From: JAMZMI01 sp963848175
GTDB taxonomy: Bacteria > Bacteroidota > Bacteroidia > Cytophagales > Cyclobacteriaceae
Reading direction: 5' to 3'
Length of the DNA: 64,000 nt
NCBI GenBank assembly: GCA_963848175.1
Contig: CAWKCO010000012.1
Span: forward strand, 558,001-622,000
Positions 18,793-26,238 of this stretch are shown piece by piece (within the stretch, counting starts at the first letter, position 1; each line of letters begins with the position of its first letter). The notes beneath the pieces are model-generated. The model searched no databases, was not told where the DNA came from, and worked only from the letters and a program-made list of their open reading frames with translations. Position numbers and translations under genes: made by a program.

Positions 18793-19197
18793 CTAGAAAG
18801 CTGCACAACTAGAGTCAGTGTGTCCTTCCTGATAATCCAAGATATAATTCTCTATTGTTCTCAAAACATTGTTAATATCATGCATCACCTCTACATCTGC
18901 AAACCTCATTACAGTCAATCCTATTTCTTCCAGTGCGTTTTGTTTGACCTCATCCTTGGCAATTACTTCCTCAAAGTTGTGGGTGTACCCATCTAGCTCG
19001 ATGACCAACTCAAGTTCGTAGCAATAAAAATCGGCTATATATTCTAAAAGTGGTTTTTGGCGATGAAAGTCATAACCCAACATTTGCTTTCCTTTCAGGT
19101 TTTGCCATAGCCTGATCTCGCTTTTAGTACTGTCATTTCGGAGCTGGAGAGCTAATTCTTTGAGTTTGGGGTTGTAGGGAATGATTTTTCTTCTCAT
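18793..19197 (-). CDS. DUF559 endonuclease-like protein
   Basis: This 134-residue protein belongs to DUF559, a family with a very-short-patch-repair-like (PD-(D/E)XK) fold. Visible conserved parts are LRNDSTKSEIRLWQNLKGKQMLGYDFHRQKPLLEYIADFYCYELELVIELDGYTH, with the catalytic E (KSEIRLW), D (IADFYC) and ELDG residues. The start ATG at 19197 is chosen because the upstream extension (MCILLRLCIF...) is not family-like. Both sides carry copies of the CCCCTCTTGAGAGGGG repeat, suggesting a small mobile or repeat-associated unit. Biological role is unknown. Confidence 0.85.
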   Translation of the reverse strand: MRRKIIPYNPKLKELALQLRNDSTKSEIRLWQNLKGKQMLGYDFHRQKPLLEYIADFYCYELELVIELDGYTHNFEEVIAKDEVKQNALEEIGLTVMRFADVEVMHDINNVLRTIENYILDYQEGHTDSSCAAF

Positions 19198-19279
19198 GTT
19201 GGTGATTCTAATATGCGCAGTGTTTTTAAAAATACACAACCGTAATAAAATACACAACCTTGTAAATACACACCCCCAA

Positions 19280-19340
19280 CCCCTCTCAAGAGGGGAGAAA
19301 TCCGTTGCGTTCCCCTCTTGAGAGGGGTTAGGGGTGTGTT
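19280..19340. repeat. Palindromic repeats right of the DUF559 gene
   Basis: CCCCTCTCAAGAGGGG (reverse form) lies at 19280-19295 and CCCCTCTTGAGAGGGG at 19312-19327, each next to TTAGGGGTGTG or its complement. Together with the left block, four palindromes frame the DUF559 gene. Confidence 0.85.
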
Positions 19341-19455
19341 TATTTCAACCTAGAGTGGCACAAGACCATAAGTGTGTCTATCTCCAATCTAAAGAAGTGA
19401 CTGGTTATTGACCTTTATATCAATATGCTCAGCCGCACAACAAACCCTCAGACAT

Positions 19456-19483
19456 AAAAAAAGCGGGCAAGCCCGCTTTTTTT
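19456..19483. terminator. Terminator downstream of ferredoxin
   Basis: AAGCGGG-CAAG-CCCGCTT with A-run on the left and T7 on the right forms a compact hairpin usable on both strands. It lies ~20 bp beyond the ferredoxin stop. Confidence 0.85.
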
Positions 19484-19501
19484 ATTGTTGTGCTACGTCT
19501 A

Positions 19502-19846
19502 TTATACGTGCAACCATTCTTTCTTAGCTGTAAGCTCTTCTTCCGTCTCTTCATAGTCAGGATCAGGCACACAGCAGTCTACAGGACATACCGCCGCACA
19601 CTGTGGCTCCTCATGAAAACCAGTACACTCCGTACATTTTCCTGATACGATATAATAAAATTCATCAGAAACAGGCTCTTGCGCTTCATTTCCATCTATC
19701 ACCTCGCCACCTTCCATCTCTACTTCGGTCAGGTCGGTACCGTCAGACCACTTCCACTCTACTCCACCTTCATAAATGGCCGTATTTGGGCACTCTGGCT
19801 CACAAGCTCCACAGTTGATACACTCGTCTGTTATTATTATTGCCAT
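19502..19846 (-). CDS. 4Fe-4S dicluster ferredoxin
   Basis: This 114-residue low-potential electron carrier has its first cluster motif in CINCGACEPECPNTAIY. A second, unusual set (CTECTGFHEEPQCAAVCPVDCC) carries a short insertion, as in the 2[4Fe-4S] FdxA-like ferredoxins of Bacteroidota. A ~45-residue acidic insert separates the clusters, and a helical tail follows. It is divergent from the acyl-CoA reductase gene. A near-consensus promoter (TTTG-N19-TATTTTTG) lies at 19914-19884 on the minus strand. Confidence 0.93.
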   Translation of the reverse strand: MAIIITDECINCGACEPECPNTAIYEGGVEWKWSDGTDLTEVEMEGGEVIDGNEAQEPVSDEFYYIVSGKCTECTGFHEEPQCAAVCPVDCCVPDPDYEETEEELTAKKEWLHV

Positions 19847-19883
19847 TTGCTAATTTGCTTTTATGTGTTTTTCAATAAGGGAA

Positions 19884-19914
19884 CAAAAATATTCACAATA
19901 AGTTTGCAGCCAAA
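19884..19914 (-). promoter_or_regulatory. Consensus Bacteroidota promoter for ferredoxin
   Basis: Minus strand TTTG (19914-19911), 19-nt spacer, TATTTTTG (19891-19884). This matches the -33/-7 consensus exactly and lies ~38 bp before the start codon. Confidence 0.75.
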
Positions 19915-19930
19915 AGTAAAACACATTTAA

Positions 19931-20927
19931 ATGATCCTCGAAAATCGTATTTCTGCATTTATTAAGCTAGGCGACAAAATAAAGAACCTTTCTGCCGACG
20001 AATTAGATGAAATTTCTCGTAGAGCGAAAAACGAAAATGCTTGGTTTACACCTGAAAACATCCAAAGAGCCTTCGAAGGTATTGCTCGACTCACAGAAGA
20101 AAGCCAGCTACATGACGTGGGTGGCTAAGTATGAATTCAATATAGAAGTCCCAAAAATCGTGGGAATAGTGATGGCTGGCAACATCCCCATGGTCGGTTT
20201 TCATGATCTGATGTGCGTTTTGCTTTCTGGACATTTTGCTGCAATCAAAATTTCGTCGCAAGACAGCTACCTCACCGTTCGATTGATCGGTTGGTTACTT
20301 GATATTGAGCCTAAATTCAGAAAATCACTAGAAATCAGAGAAAGGCTCACCAATATAGATGCCGTGATCGCCACGGGTAGCGACAACACCGCACGGTACT
20401 TTGAGTTTTACTTCAAAGACATTCCCCACATCATCCGAAAAAACAGATCTTCGGTAGCCATACTCACAGGTGAGGAAACCACAGAAGATTTCAAAGCTTT
20501 GGGCAAAGACCTCTTTTGGTACTTCGGTCTGGGCTGTCGCAATGTTTCTAAACTGCTGGTACCAAAGGATTATAAGTTCGATCCATTTTTTGAAGCCATT
20601 CAGGAGTTTGAAGAGGTGGGCAATCATCATAAATACAGAAACAACTACGATTACAATAAGTCTATCTACCTAGTGAATGGTGAACCCCACTTGGACAATG
20701 GTTTTGTCCTTCTGAGAGCGTCGGAAGACTTGGTTTCTCCTATCAGCGTGATTTTCAAACAAGAGGTGGAAGGTGAAGCGGAGATCAAAGCTTTCTTAGA
20801 TACGCATCAGGAAAAAATACAGTGTGTCGTGGGTAAAGGATATATTCCGTTTGGCTCGGCGCAGCTGCCATTGCCTTGGGATTATGCTGATCATGTAGAT
20901 ACTTTGGAGTTTTTGCTGGCGCTGTGA
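19931..20927 (+). CDS. Acyl-CoA reductase (LuxC-like), one frameshift
   Basis: The joined product of ~332 residues is a LuxC-type fatty-acyl-CoA reductase, an aldehyde-dehydrogenase-fold enzyme reducing acyl-CoA to aldehyde. The N-terminal part (MILENRISAFIKLGDKIKNLS...) stops at 20128. The rest, from YMTWVAKYEFN, lies in another frame and contains IVMAGNIPMVGFHDLMCVLLSGH, IRKNRSSVAILTGEET and the catalytic-cysteine region WYFGLGCRNVSKLLVP. The break is in the purine-rich stretch near 20098-20106 (net +1 or -2 bases). It diverges from the ferredoxin gene, and the pair may share control, though cofactor coupling is only inference. Confidence 0.85.
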
Positions 20928-20930
20928 TAG

Positions 20931-21130
20931 CAAATTGAAAATGGAGAATGGAGAATTGAAAAGTCAGCGGTTTTCGGTATTCGGTGATTGGTGGTCTGTT
21001 TTCGGTGATTGGTTTTTAGGATCAACCCTTTATTCAGCGATTGTTTCCCCCAATGGAACTAATAATATCAGTTTCGGTAATTAGCGGTCGGCGGTTCGCG
21101 ATCAAGCGATCAGCGCTCAAAGGTCAGCGA
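20931..21130. repeat. Degenerate intergenic repeat, left of the feo operon
   Basis: The 320-bp gap after the acyl-CoA reductase has no gene. It contains repeated GGTTTTCGGTATTCGGTGATTGG-like words and GAGAATGGAGAATTG words. They resemble the reverse complement of the repeat at 24530-24880, so the feo operon is bracketed by inverted, diverged copies of one repeat family. Confidence 0.6.
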
Positions 21131-21172
21131 CAAAGATGATTTAAATCAAGCCCTTGAAACCGAAATGTTGTT

Positions 21173-21211
21173 CTTTATTTAGAACCTTTCTAAATAAAGT
21201 TTGTATTTTTG
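21173..21211 (+). promoter_or_regulatory. Palindromic operator and -7 element before the feo operon
   Basis: A perfect inverted repeat CTTTATTTAGAA (21173-21184) / TTCTAAATAAAG (21188-21199) with 3-nt centre lies directly before TATTTTTG (21204-21211), a TAnnTTTG -7 match. Its core is TTTAGA-N5-TCTAAA (21178-21194), the same core found at 48126-48142. A metal-responsive repressor of the DtxR or Fur type is a natural candidate, but the regulator is not identified. Confidence 0.65.
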
Positions 21212-21248
21212 TGCCAAACAAGATCAGGCGCCAATTCTATCACAGATA

Positions 21249-21890
21249 ATGAAAAAAGTATCCGTTCTTTTATCAGATTTTCAATTTCTCACCAGAGAAG
21301 GGCTTATTCATTTGATTGAAAACCACTCGGATTTTGAGATGGCGGGAGTCAACGAAGGTCCGGAGGGACTCTTGGAAATGATTCTGGAAAAACATCCGGA
21401 TGTATTGCTGCTCGACTATCAAAGTCAGGATCCGATTTTGATCACACTACTCAAGCAAATCATCGAGTCTCAGGCTACCAACGTGCTCATCATCACGAAT
21501 GATAGCAACAAGGCACACATCCAAAATTTACTCAAAATGGGTATAAAGGGAATTGTGACCAAAGGCTGTAGCAAGCTTGGAAATCGTCAATGCCATGCAC
21601 TCAGTGGCTAAGTCCAATCGTTTTTTTTGTAATAAAGTTTTGGATCTTGGTGATGACCGCTAGAGCCCGAAAAAGAGCCCAACTGCCTTCCTACGGAACT
21701 TTCTCCTAGAGAAAATGAAGTTTTGCTACTTATCACCAAAGGTTTTAAGACCAGTGATATCGCAGATCATTTGCATGTAAGCGTACATACCATAAATTCG
21801 CACCGCAAAAACATTTTGAAGAAGCTCAACCTAAAGTCGCCAACGGAACTGATCGTATTTGCGATAGAATCGGGTTTAGTGAAATCATAA
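21249..21890 (+). CDS. LuxR/NarL-type response regulator, two frameshifts
   Basis: The N-terminal ~115 residues form a receiver-like domain (KKVSVLLSDFQFLTREGLIHLI...DVLLLDYQSQDP...VLIITND...KMGIKGIVTKGCSKL). The likely phospho-acceptor is the Asp in LLLDYQ, while the first acidic pair is replaced (LLSDF). After breaks near 21573 and 21657 the frame continues to a clear LuxR helix-turn-helix (LSPRENEVLLLI...SDIADHLHVSVHTINSH) ending at 21890. Total ~213 residues, normal for the family. It precedes feoA by 18 bp in the same direction and lies directly behind the palindromic operator, suggesting it is part of the iron-uptake operon. Co-occurrence of LuxR regulators with feoAB is not something I can generalise from here. 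Confidence 0.75.
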
Positions 21891-21908
21891 TTACTTAACG
21901 AACACCCA

Positions 21909-22124
21909 TTGACGCTAGATCAACTACCCGTAAATCAAAAGGCGACCATTCTAAACATGGCTAAAAACTCGCTTACTCCCAAACTGGTAGAAATGGGCTT
22001 GTACCCGGGTAAAGAAATCAAAATACTGTTCACAGCACCCTTTGGCGATCCCATCGCCCTGGAAGTGGATGGATATACGCTCTCTTTAAGAAAAAAAGAA
22101 GCATCATTAATCGAGATTGGATAG
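21909..22124 (+). CDS. feoA: Ferrous iron transport protein FeoA
   Basis: FeoA is a small SH3-like cytoplasmic partner of the FeoB iron channel. The 71-residue product shows MTLDQLPVNQKATI...LVEMGLYPGKEIKILFTAPFGDPIALEVDGYTLSLRKKEASLI, the usual FeoA pattern (MGL-PG, GDP, RK-EA). It starts at a TTG (21909), and no ATG fits. It ends one base before the feoB ATG. Confidence 0.93.
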   Translation: MTLDQLPVNQKATILNMAKNSLTPKLVEMGLYPGKEIKILFTAPFGDPIALEVDGYTLSLRKKEASLIEIG

Positions 22125-22125
22125 T

Positions 22126-24093
22126 ATGAAGGTCGCGCTGGTAGGAAACCCCAACTCTGGAAAAACATCCATTTTCAACCACCTCACCGGGTTGAATCAA
22201 AAGGTAGGCAACTACCCGGGCATCACGGTAGACAAGAAAATAGGCAAACTCTCCGGATCTAAAGACATCACCGTGCTGGACTTGCCAGGCACATATAGCA
22301 TCTACGCAAAATCCAGGGATGAAGAGGTGGTCACCAAAGTGCTGGGCGACAAATCCCACCCGGATCATCCCGACTCTGGTAGTGGTAGTGCTGGACATCA
22401 CCAACCTGCAACGCAACCTCCTGCTCTACTCACAAATCCACGACATGGGCTTGCCCATCATCATGGTGCTGAATATGATGGATCTGGCGGAGAAAAAAGG
22501 GCTCGTACCCGATGCAAGTAAAATGCAGGAGCTTTTCGGGGCGGTGAAAACCATCCCCGTAAATGCGCGACAAGCTGCGGACGTGACCAAAGTAAAGGAA
22601 GCGATTCTGTCTTACGACCCTAACGCAGAACGACCTGCCCTCTCTCCTATCCTCAAGGGAGAATTTGAGCAAGACCGCATCATCGCTGATCCCAACATGC
22701 ACGAAATCTGGGCGGAGAAGCGATTCAAGAAAATACAGCAAATGCTTGGGTTCTGTCTGAAAAAAGGCACTTATGAGGAAAGCAAAACGCAGAAATTTGA
22801 TAAAATCATCACGCATCCCATTTTCGGTTATGCGTTTTTCCTCGGGCTGCTGTTTCTGATCTTTCAGGCCATCTATGCCTGGTCAGAATGGCCAATGGAC
22901 ATCATAGACACGGTCTTTCTGAGCCTAAGCAAAACAGCCAAAAACACACTCCCATCAGGCGTATTTACCAATCTGATTGCCGAAGGGCTGATCCCGGACT
23001 GGGTGGTGTCTTGATCTTCATTCCACAGATCGCGCTGCTCTTTGGATTCATTTTCTTTATGGAAGAAAGTGGCTACATGGCACGTGTGGTCTTCATTATG
23101 GACAGGCTGATGCGCCCCTTTGGACTCAATGGCAAAAGCGTAGTGCCGCTCATGTCCAGCGTGGCTTGCGCCATACCTGCTGTGATGGCCACCCGCACGA
23201 TAGACAACTGGAAAGAGCGGCTGATCACCATCATGGTCACCCCGCTGATGAGCTGCTCGGCAAGGCTGCCCGTATACACGCTACTGATCGCTCTGGTGAT
23301 ACCCGATATGACCATTGGCATCTTCAACCTCAAAGGCATGGTGCTGATGGCCTTGTACCTGATCGGCTTATTTGCCGCGCTTGGGGCATCTCTGGTTTTC
23401 AGATGGTTTATCCAATCGAAGCAGCTGAGCTTCCTGATCATGGAGCTGCCCAGCTACAAGATGCCACGCTGGAACAATATGTTTCTCACCATCTGGGAAA
23501 AAGTACGTCTTTTCGTGTGGGAAGCCGGTAAAATCATTGTAGCCATCGCCGTGGTGCTGTGGGTATTGGCTTCTTATGGCCCTCCGGGGAGAATAGACAA
23601 AGCCGTGGCACAAATCCCTACTCCTGCGGCAGCTGCGCCTATGGACGAACATGAAAATTATGAAAACACGGTCAATTCCGTGAGCTTGTCCAATTCCTAT
23701 ATCGGGATTTTAGGTCATGCCATAGAGCCAGCCATCCGTCCGCTGGGCTACAACTGGCAGATAGGCATTGCGCTGATCACCTCCTTTGCGGCACGTGAGG
23801 TGTTTGTGGGGTCTATGGCCACCATCTATAGCGTAGGTGAAGATTTTGAAGACGACACCACGCTCATTCAGCGAATGAGAAACGAAACCAATCCCGTAAC
23901 GGGCGAAAAGGTGTACTCTCTGGCCACAGGACTTTCTTTGATGCTCTTTTACGCCTTTGCCATGCAGTGCATGAGTACGCTGGCCGTGGTGCTGAGAGAA
24001 ACGAAAAGCTGGAAATGGCCGTTGATTCAGCTGGCTTACATGTCTGGCCTGGCCTATATTTCTGCACTGATCTTATACCAACTGATAAAGTGA
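22126..24093 (+). CDS. feoB: Ferrous iron transporter FeoB, two frameshifts
   Basis: FeoB imports Fe(II) across the inner membrane and couples a G-domain to a polytopic membrane part. The G1 motif is GNPNSGKTS, followed by G3 (DLPGTYS) and G4 (LNMMDLAE). Membrane signature segments include the first gate (LIFIPQIALLFGFIFFMEESGYMARVVFIMD) and the second gate region around SFAAREVFVGSMATIY. Frames break near 22357 (before IIPTLVVVVLDITN) and at 23001, where a GGG to GG deletion changes IPGLGGVLIF into IPDWVVS-stop. Joined, the protein is ~655 residues, normal for Bacteroidota. G+C is higher than in neighbouring genes: I counted 55-60% in two 60-bp lines. The operon may be horizontally acquired. 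Confidence 0.92.
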
Positions 24094-24236
24094 TGATACA
24101 GACCATCCTCGTAATAGCGACATTTATCCTGGCAGGAGGTTTTCTGGTAAAGAAGCTGTCTCGTGCCTTTAGCACTGATCATGACTGTGAGGGTTGCGCC
24201 GTGTCGCAGTTGCAGCGGAAGAAGATTAGGCGCTGA
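24093..24236 (+). CDS. FeoB-associated Cys-rich membrane protein
   Basis: This 47-residue peptide starts at an ATG overlapping the feoB stop (ATGA). It has one N-terminal membrane helix (TILVIATFILAGGFLVKKL) and a C-terminal CEGCAV motif followed by a basic tail. This is the FeoB-associated Cys-rich family, a small partner found after feoB in many bacteria that may help hand over iron. Confidence 0.85.
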   Translation: MIQTILVIATFILAGGFLVKKLSRAFSTDHDCEGCAVSQLQRKKIRR

Positions 24237-24240
24237 GCGC

Positions 24241-24315
24241 TTTTGGCTTTTGGCTTTTGGCTTTTGGCTTTTGGCTTTTGGCTTTTGGCTTTTGGCTTTT
24301 GGCTTTTGGCTTTTG
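24241..24315. repeat. Heptanucleotide tandem repeat (TTTTGGC)10
   Basis: Ten perfect copies of TTTTGGC span 24241-24310, followed by a partial TTTTG. They begin directly after the stop of the FeoB-associated peptide. Such arrays vary in length by slippage. Confidence 0.97.
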
Positions 24316-24445
24316 AGGCAAACTTGATTCAGTAAAGGTGGGTTATGTTTTTATAGCCTTTATTTTTATACCTATCGCTATTTTGGATTTGCAACCCGAA
24401 CCCAGCGAGCCCACCAACCAGTCACACTCGCAGAGGGTCTTAATC

Positions 24446-24884
24446 TCAATTCTTCAACTCGCTGAGCGCAACACGCACTGCGCTGGACGCTTTCCGTTCT
24501 CAACACTCAGTCATTCACGAATGAAAAGTTGATCCTGAAAACCGATTACCGAAAACCGAAAACTGAATACTGCTCACCGAAAACTGACCACCTAATACCG
24601 CTCACCGCTAACAGCATACCGTTCCATTCCCAATTCTCACTTCTCAATTCCCAATTATCAATTATCAATTCTTCAACTCGCTGAGCGCAACACGCACTGC
24701 GCTGGACGCTTTCCGTTCTCACCAACCAGTCATTCACTAATGAAAAGCTGATCCTGAAAACCGATTACCGAAAACCGAAAACTGAATACTGCTCACCGAA
24801 AACTGACCACCTAATACCGCTCACCGCCAAACGCTCACCGCTAACAGCATACCGTTCCATTCCCAATTCTCACTTCTCAATTCC
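24446..24884. repeat. Tandem duplication of a ~219-bp intergenic unit
   Basis: Two direct copies, 24446-24664 and 24665-24884, begin TCAATTCTTCAACTCGCTGA and contain CCGATTACCGAAAACCGAAAACTG and TTCCCAATTATCAATTATCAA. Copy 2 has a small extra insert (CCAAACGCTCACCG near 24827). Internally the unit is built of short CCGAAAAC and CAATT words. No gene is supported. Confidence 0.9.
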
Positions 24885-24967
24885 CAATTATCAATTATCA
24901 ATTATCAATTATCAATTATCAATTATCAATTATCAATTATCAATTATCAATTATCAATTATCAATTA
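24885..24967. repeat. Heptanucleotide tandem repeat (CAATTAT)11
   Basis: Eleven perfect copies of CAATTAT at 24885-24961 plus a partial copy. It forms the right end of the repeat field before the gene at 25073. Confidence 0.97.
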
Positions 24968-25072
24968 AAAACCCCTCCTCCCGTCAAATGAAAAAATACC
25001 ACATTTATGGTATTGCACAAGTTGGTTCTGATAATTATTTTGTCACTTTTTTTCATTAAACCATTATATATT

Positions 25073-25771
25073 ATGTCAAAAGACAATTTTGATGCTCTCA
25101 AACCAGAGATGGACGGCATCCCGGACAATGAAGTGAAGACCCCCAACATGCCTGTGGACAAAGCCGTGCAGGAAGCTGCCGACCTGGTGGTCTGGAGCAA
25201 AGAAGATCAACCCAAATTAGAGGCCGTGGGTGTGGAAAAAGAAACTTTCACTAAACTTCCGACAGCCGAAGGGGCTTTGCGCTATGCACAGAGCGTCTGG
25301 AATAAGGAGCGCTTCTCCCAAGAGGAAGCCACCCGACAGTGGAATGAAGAAGCACCCGCCGCGGATGACCTCCGCAATGAACTAGAGCACTCCTTTCGCT
25401 ATGCATTCCGTAGCAGACCCGATCTGCTCTCCCGCGTGGCGGCCATAGAAGATGGCACAGGCCATGCCGATATGCTTCAAGACTTGAGTGACCTGTCTGT
25501 ATTGGGCAAGGCCAACTTGCCACTGCTGCAAGCCATCTCCTTTGATGAAGCCAAGCTAGACACGGCCGCCGCACTCAGCGACTCACTGAGCGATGTGCTG
25601 GCCACCATGAATGGCGAGCGCACCGACCCCAATCAAGCCAAGCGCACACGAGATCGTGCCTATACCCTGCTATCAAGAATAGTAAAAGAGATCAGGGAAG
25701 CTGGCAAGTTTGTCTTCTGGAAAGATGAAAAGCGGCTGAAAGGGTACAAAAGCAGATATCACAGCAGATAA
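25073..25771 (+). CDS. Hypothetical helical protein
   Basis: This 232-residue soluble protein begins MSKDNFDALKPEMDGIPDNEVKTPNMPVDKAVQEA. The ATG at 25073 is chosen because an in-frame upstream extension (hydrophobic LVLIIILSLFF) overlaps the likely promoter (ATTATATATTATG). The body is predicted helical, with Ala/Leu-rich segments (LLSRVAAIEDGTGHADMLQDLSDLSVLGKANLPLLQAI) and a basic C-terminus (FWKDEKRLKGYKSRYHSR). I do not recognise a domain. The gene is isolated between two repeat fields, and its G+C appears higher than average for the window. Confidence 0.65.
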   Translation: MSKDNFDALKPEMDGIPDNEVKTPNMPVDKAVQEAADLVVWSKEDQPKLEAVGVEKETFTKLPTAEGALRYAQSVWNKERFSQEEATRQWNEEAPAADDLRNELEHSFRYAFRSRPDLLSRVAAIEDGTGHADMLQDLSDLSVLGKANLPLLQAISFDEAKLDTAAALSDSLSDVLATMNGERTDPNQAKRTRDRAYTLLSRIVKEIREAGKFVFWKDEKRLKGYKSRYHSR

Positions 25772-25817
25772 TGCTGGATTTTGCACCTTCCCGGCAGTCA
25801 AAAACCTCTTCCCGGCT

Positions 25818-25990
25818 GCCGGGGAGGGATCTATGCCTCCCGGGGAAGGGAATACACCTGCCGGGACGGAATAATATTTGGCAGGAAGGGTACTAACCCT
25901 GCCGGGGCAGAATATTCTTTGCCGGGAGAGGGTGAATTACTGCCGGGGCGGTGTTTATTTTAGCGGGAAAGGCCTTTCTATTGTAGGAAG
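25818..25990. repeat. Degenerate tandem array with 20-21 bp period
   Basis: Eight units with core GCCGGG or variants begin at 25818, 25839, 25860, 25881, 25901, 25921, 25942 and 25963, with a weak ninth near 25983. Each G/C-rich core (GCCGGGrnrGG) is followed by ~10 A/T-rich bases. The overlapping frame 25781-25963 merely reads the repeats as heptapeptides and is not taken as a gene. The rest of 25772-26178 shows no gene. Confidence 0.85.
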
Positions 25991-26178
25991 TCCTTTTTTT
26001 GTGTCAGGACGGGGTTTTATGAGAGCTGCGCCCATCCTTTTTATTATCTCGCCCATTCTGGGCTATCTCGTGCCTTCAAAAGCGAGCAAAATTGCGAGAG
26101 GTGCGCTGTGGTGCAGTTGTAAAGGAAGAAGTGAGGAAGTGTAAATGTCTGCGCCATTTACTCTCGGACTATTAAAAA

Positions 26179-26238
26179 CTAATATTTTGATCTAATATCT
26201 ATGGCTTCCTCGATCCAGTCATTAATATTTTCTTTTAT
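26179..26238 (-). pseudogene. Severed 3' end of the TIR-like gene at 27260
   Basis: Read on the minus strand from the left target-site copy, the frame continues after the shared KEN as INDWIEEAIDIRSKY and a TAG stop (26181-26179). This completes the C-terminus of the TIR-like protein interrupted by the insertion element. It has no start of its own. Confidence 0.8.

Noticed and set aside
19931..20128. Short N-terminal frame of the acyl-CoA reductase as a separate small gene
   Set aside because: It joins in register to the next frame with one small indel and matches the expected start of the LuxC-like family.
22126..24093. Programmed frameshifting in feoB
   Set aside because: Breaks lie in a GGG run and an ordinary stretch without slippery heptamer or following stem, and similar breaks are scattered over unrelated genes; sequence error is simpler.
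24546..24737. Minus-strand frame of 63 codons
   Set aside because: It consists of the repeated intergenic words and recurs in the neighbouring copy.
24446..24967. Repeat field considered as a CRISPR array
   Set aside because: Units are either 7 bp or one 219-bp duplication without unique 30-40 bp spacers, and no cas genes are nearby.
25781..25963. Open frame reading heptapeptide repeats with CRxG and LPG words
   Set aside because: It only translates the 20-21 bp DNA repeat array; the period is not always a multiple of three, and there is no start context or homologue.
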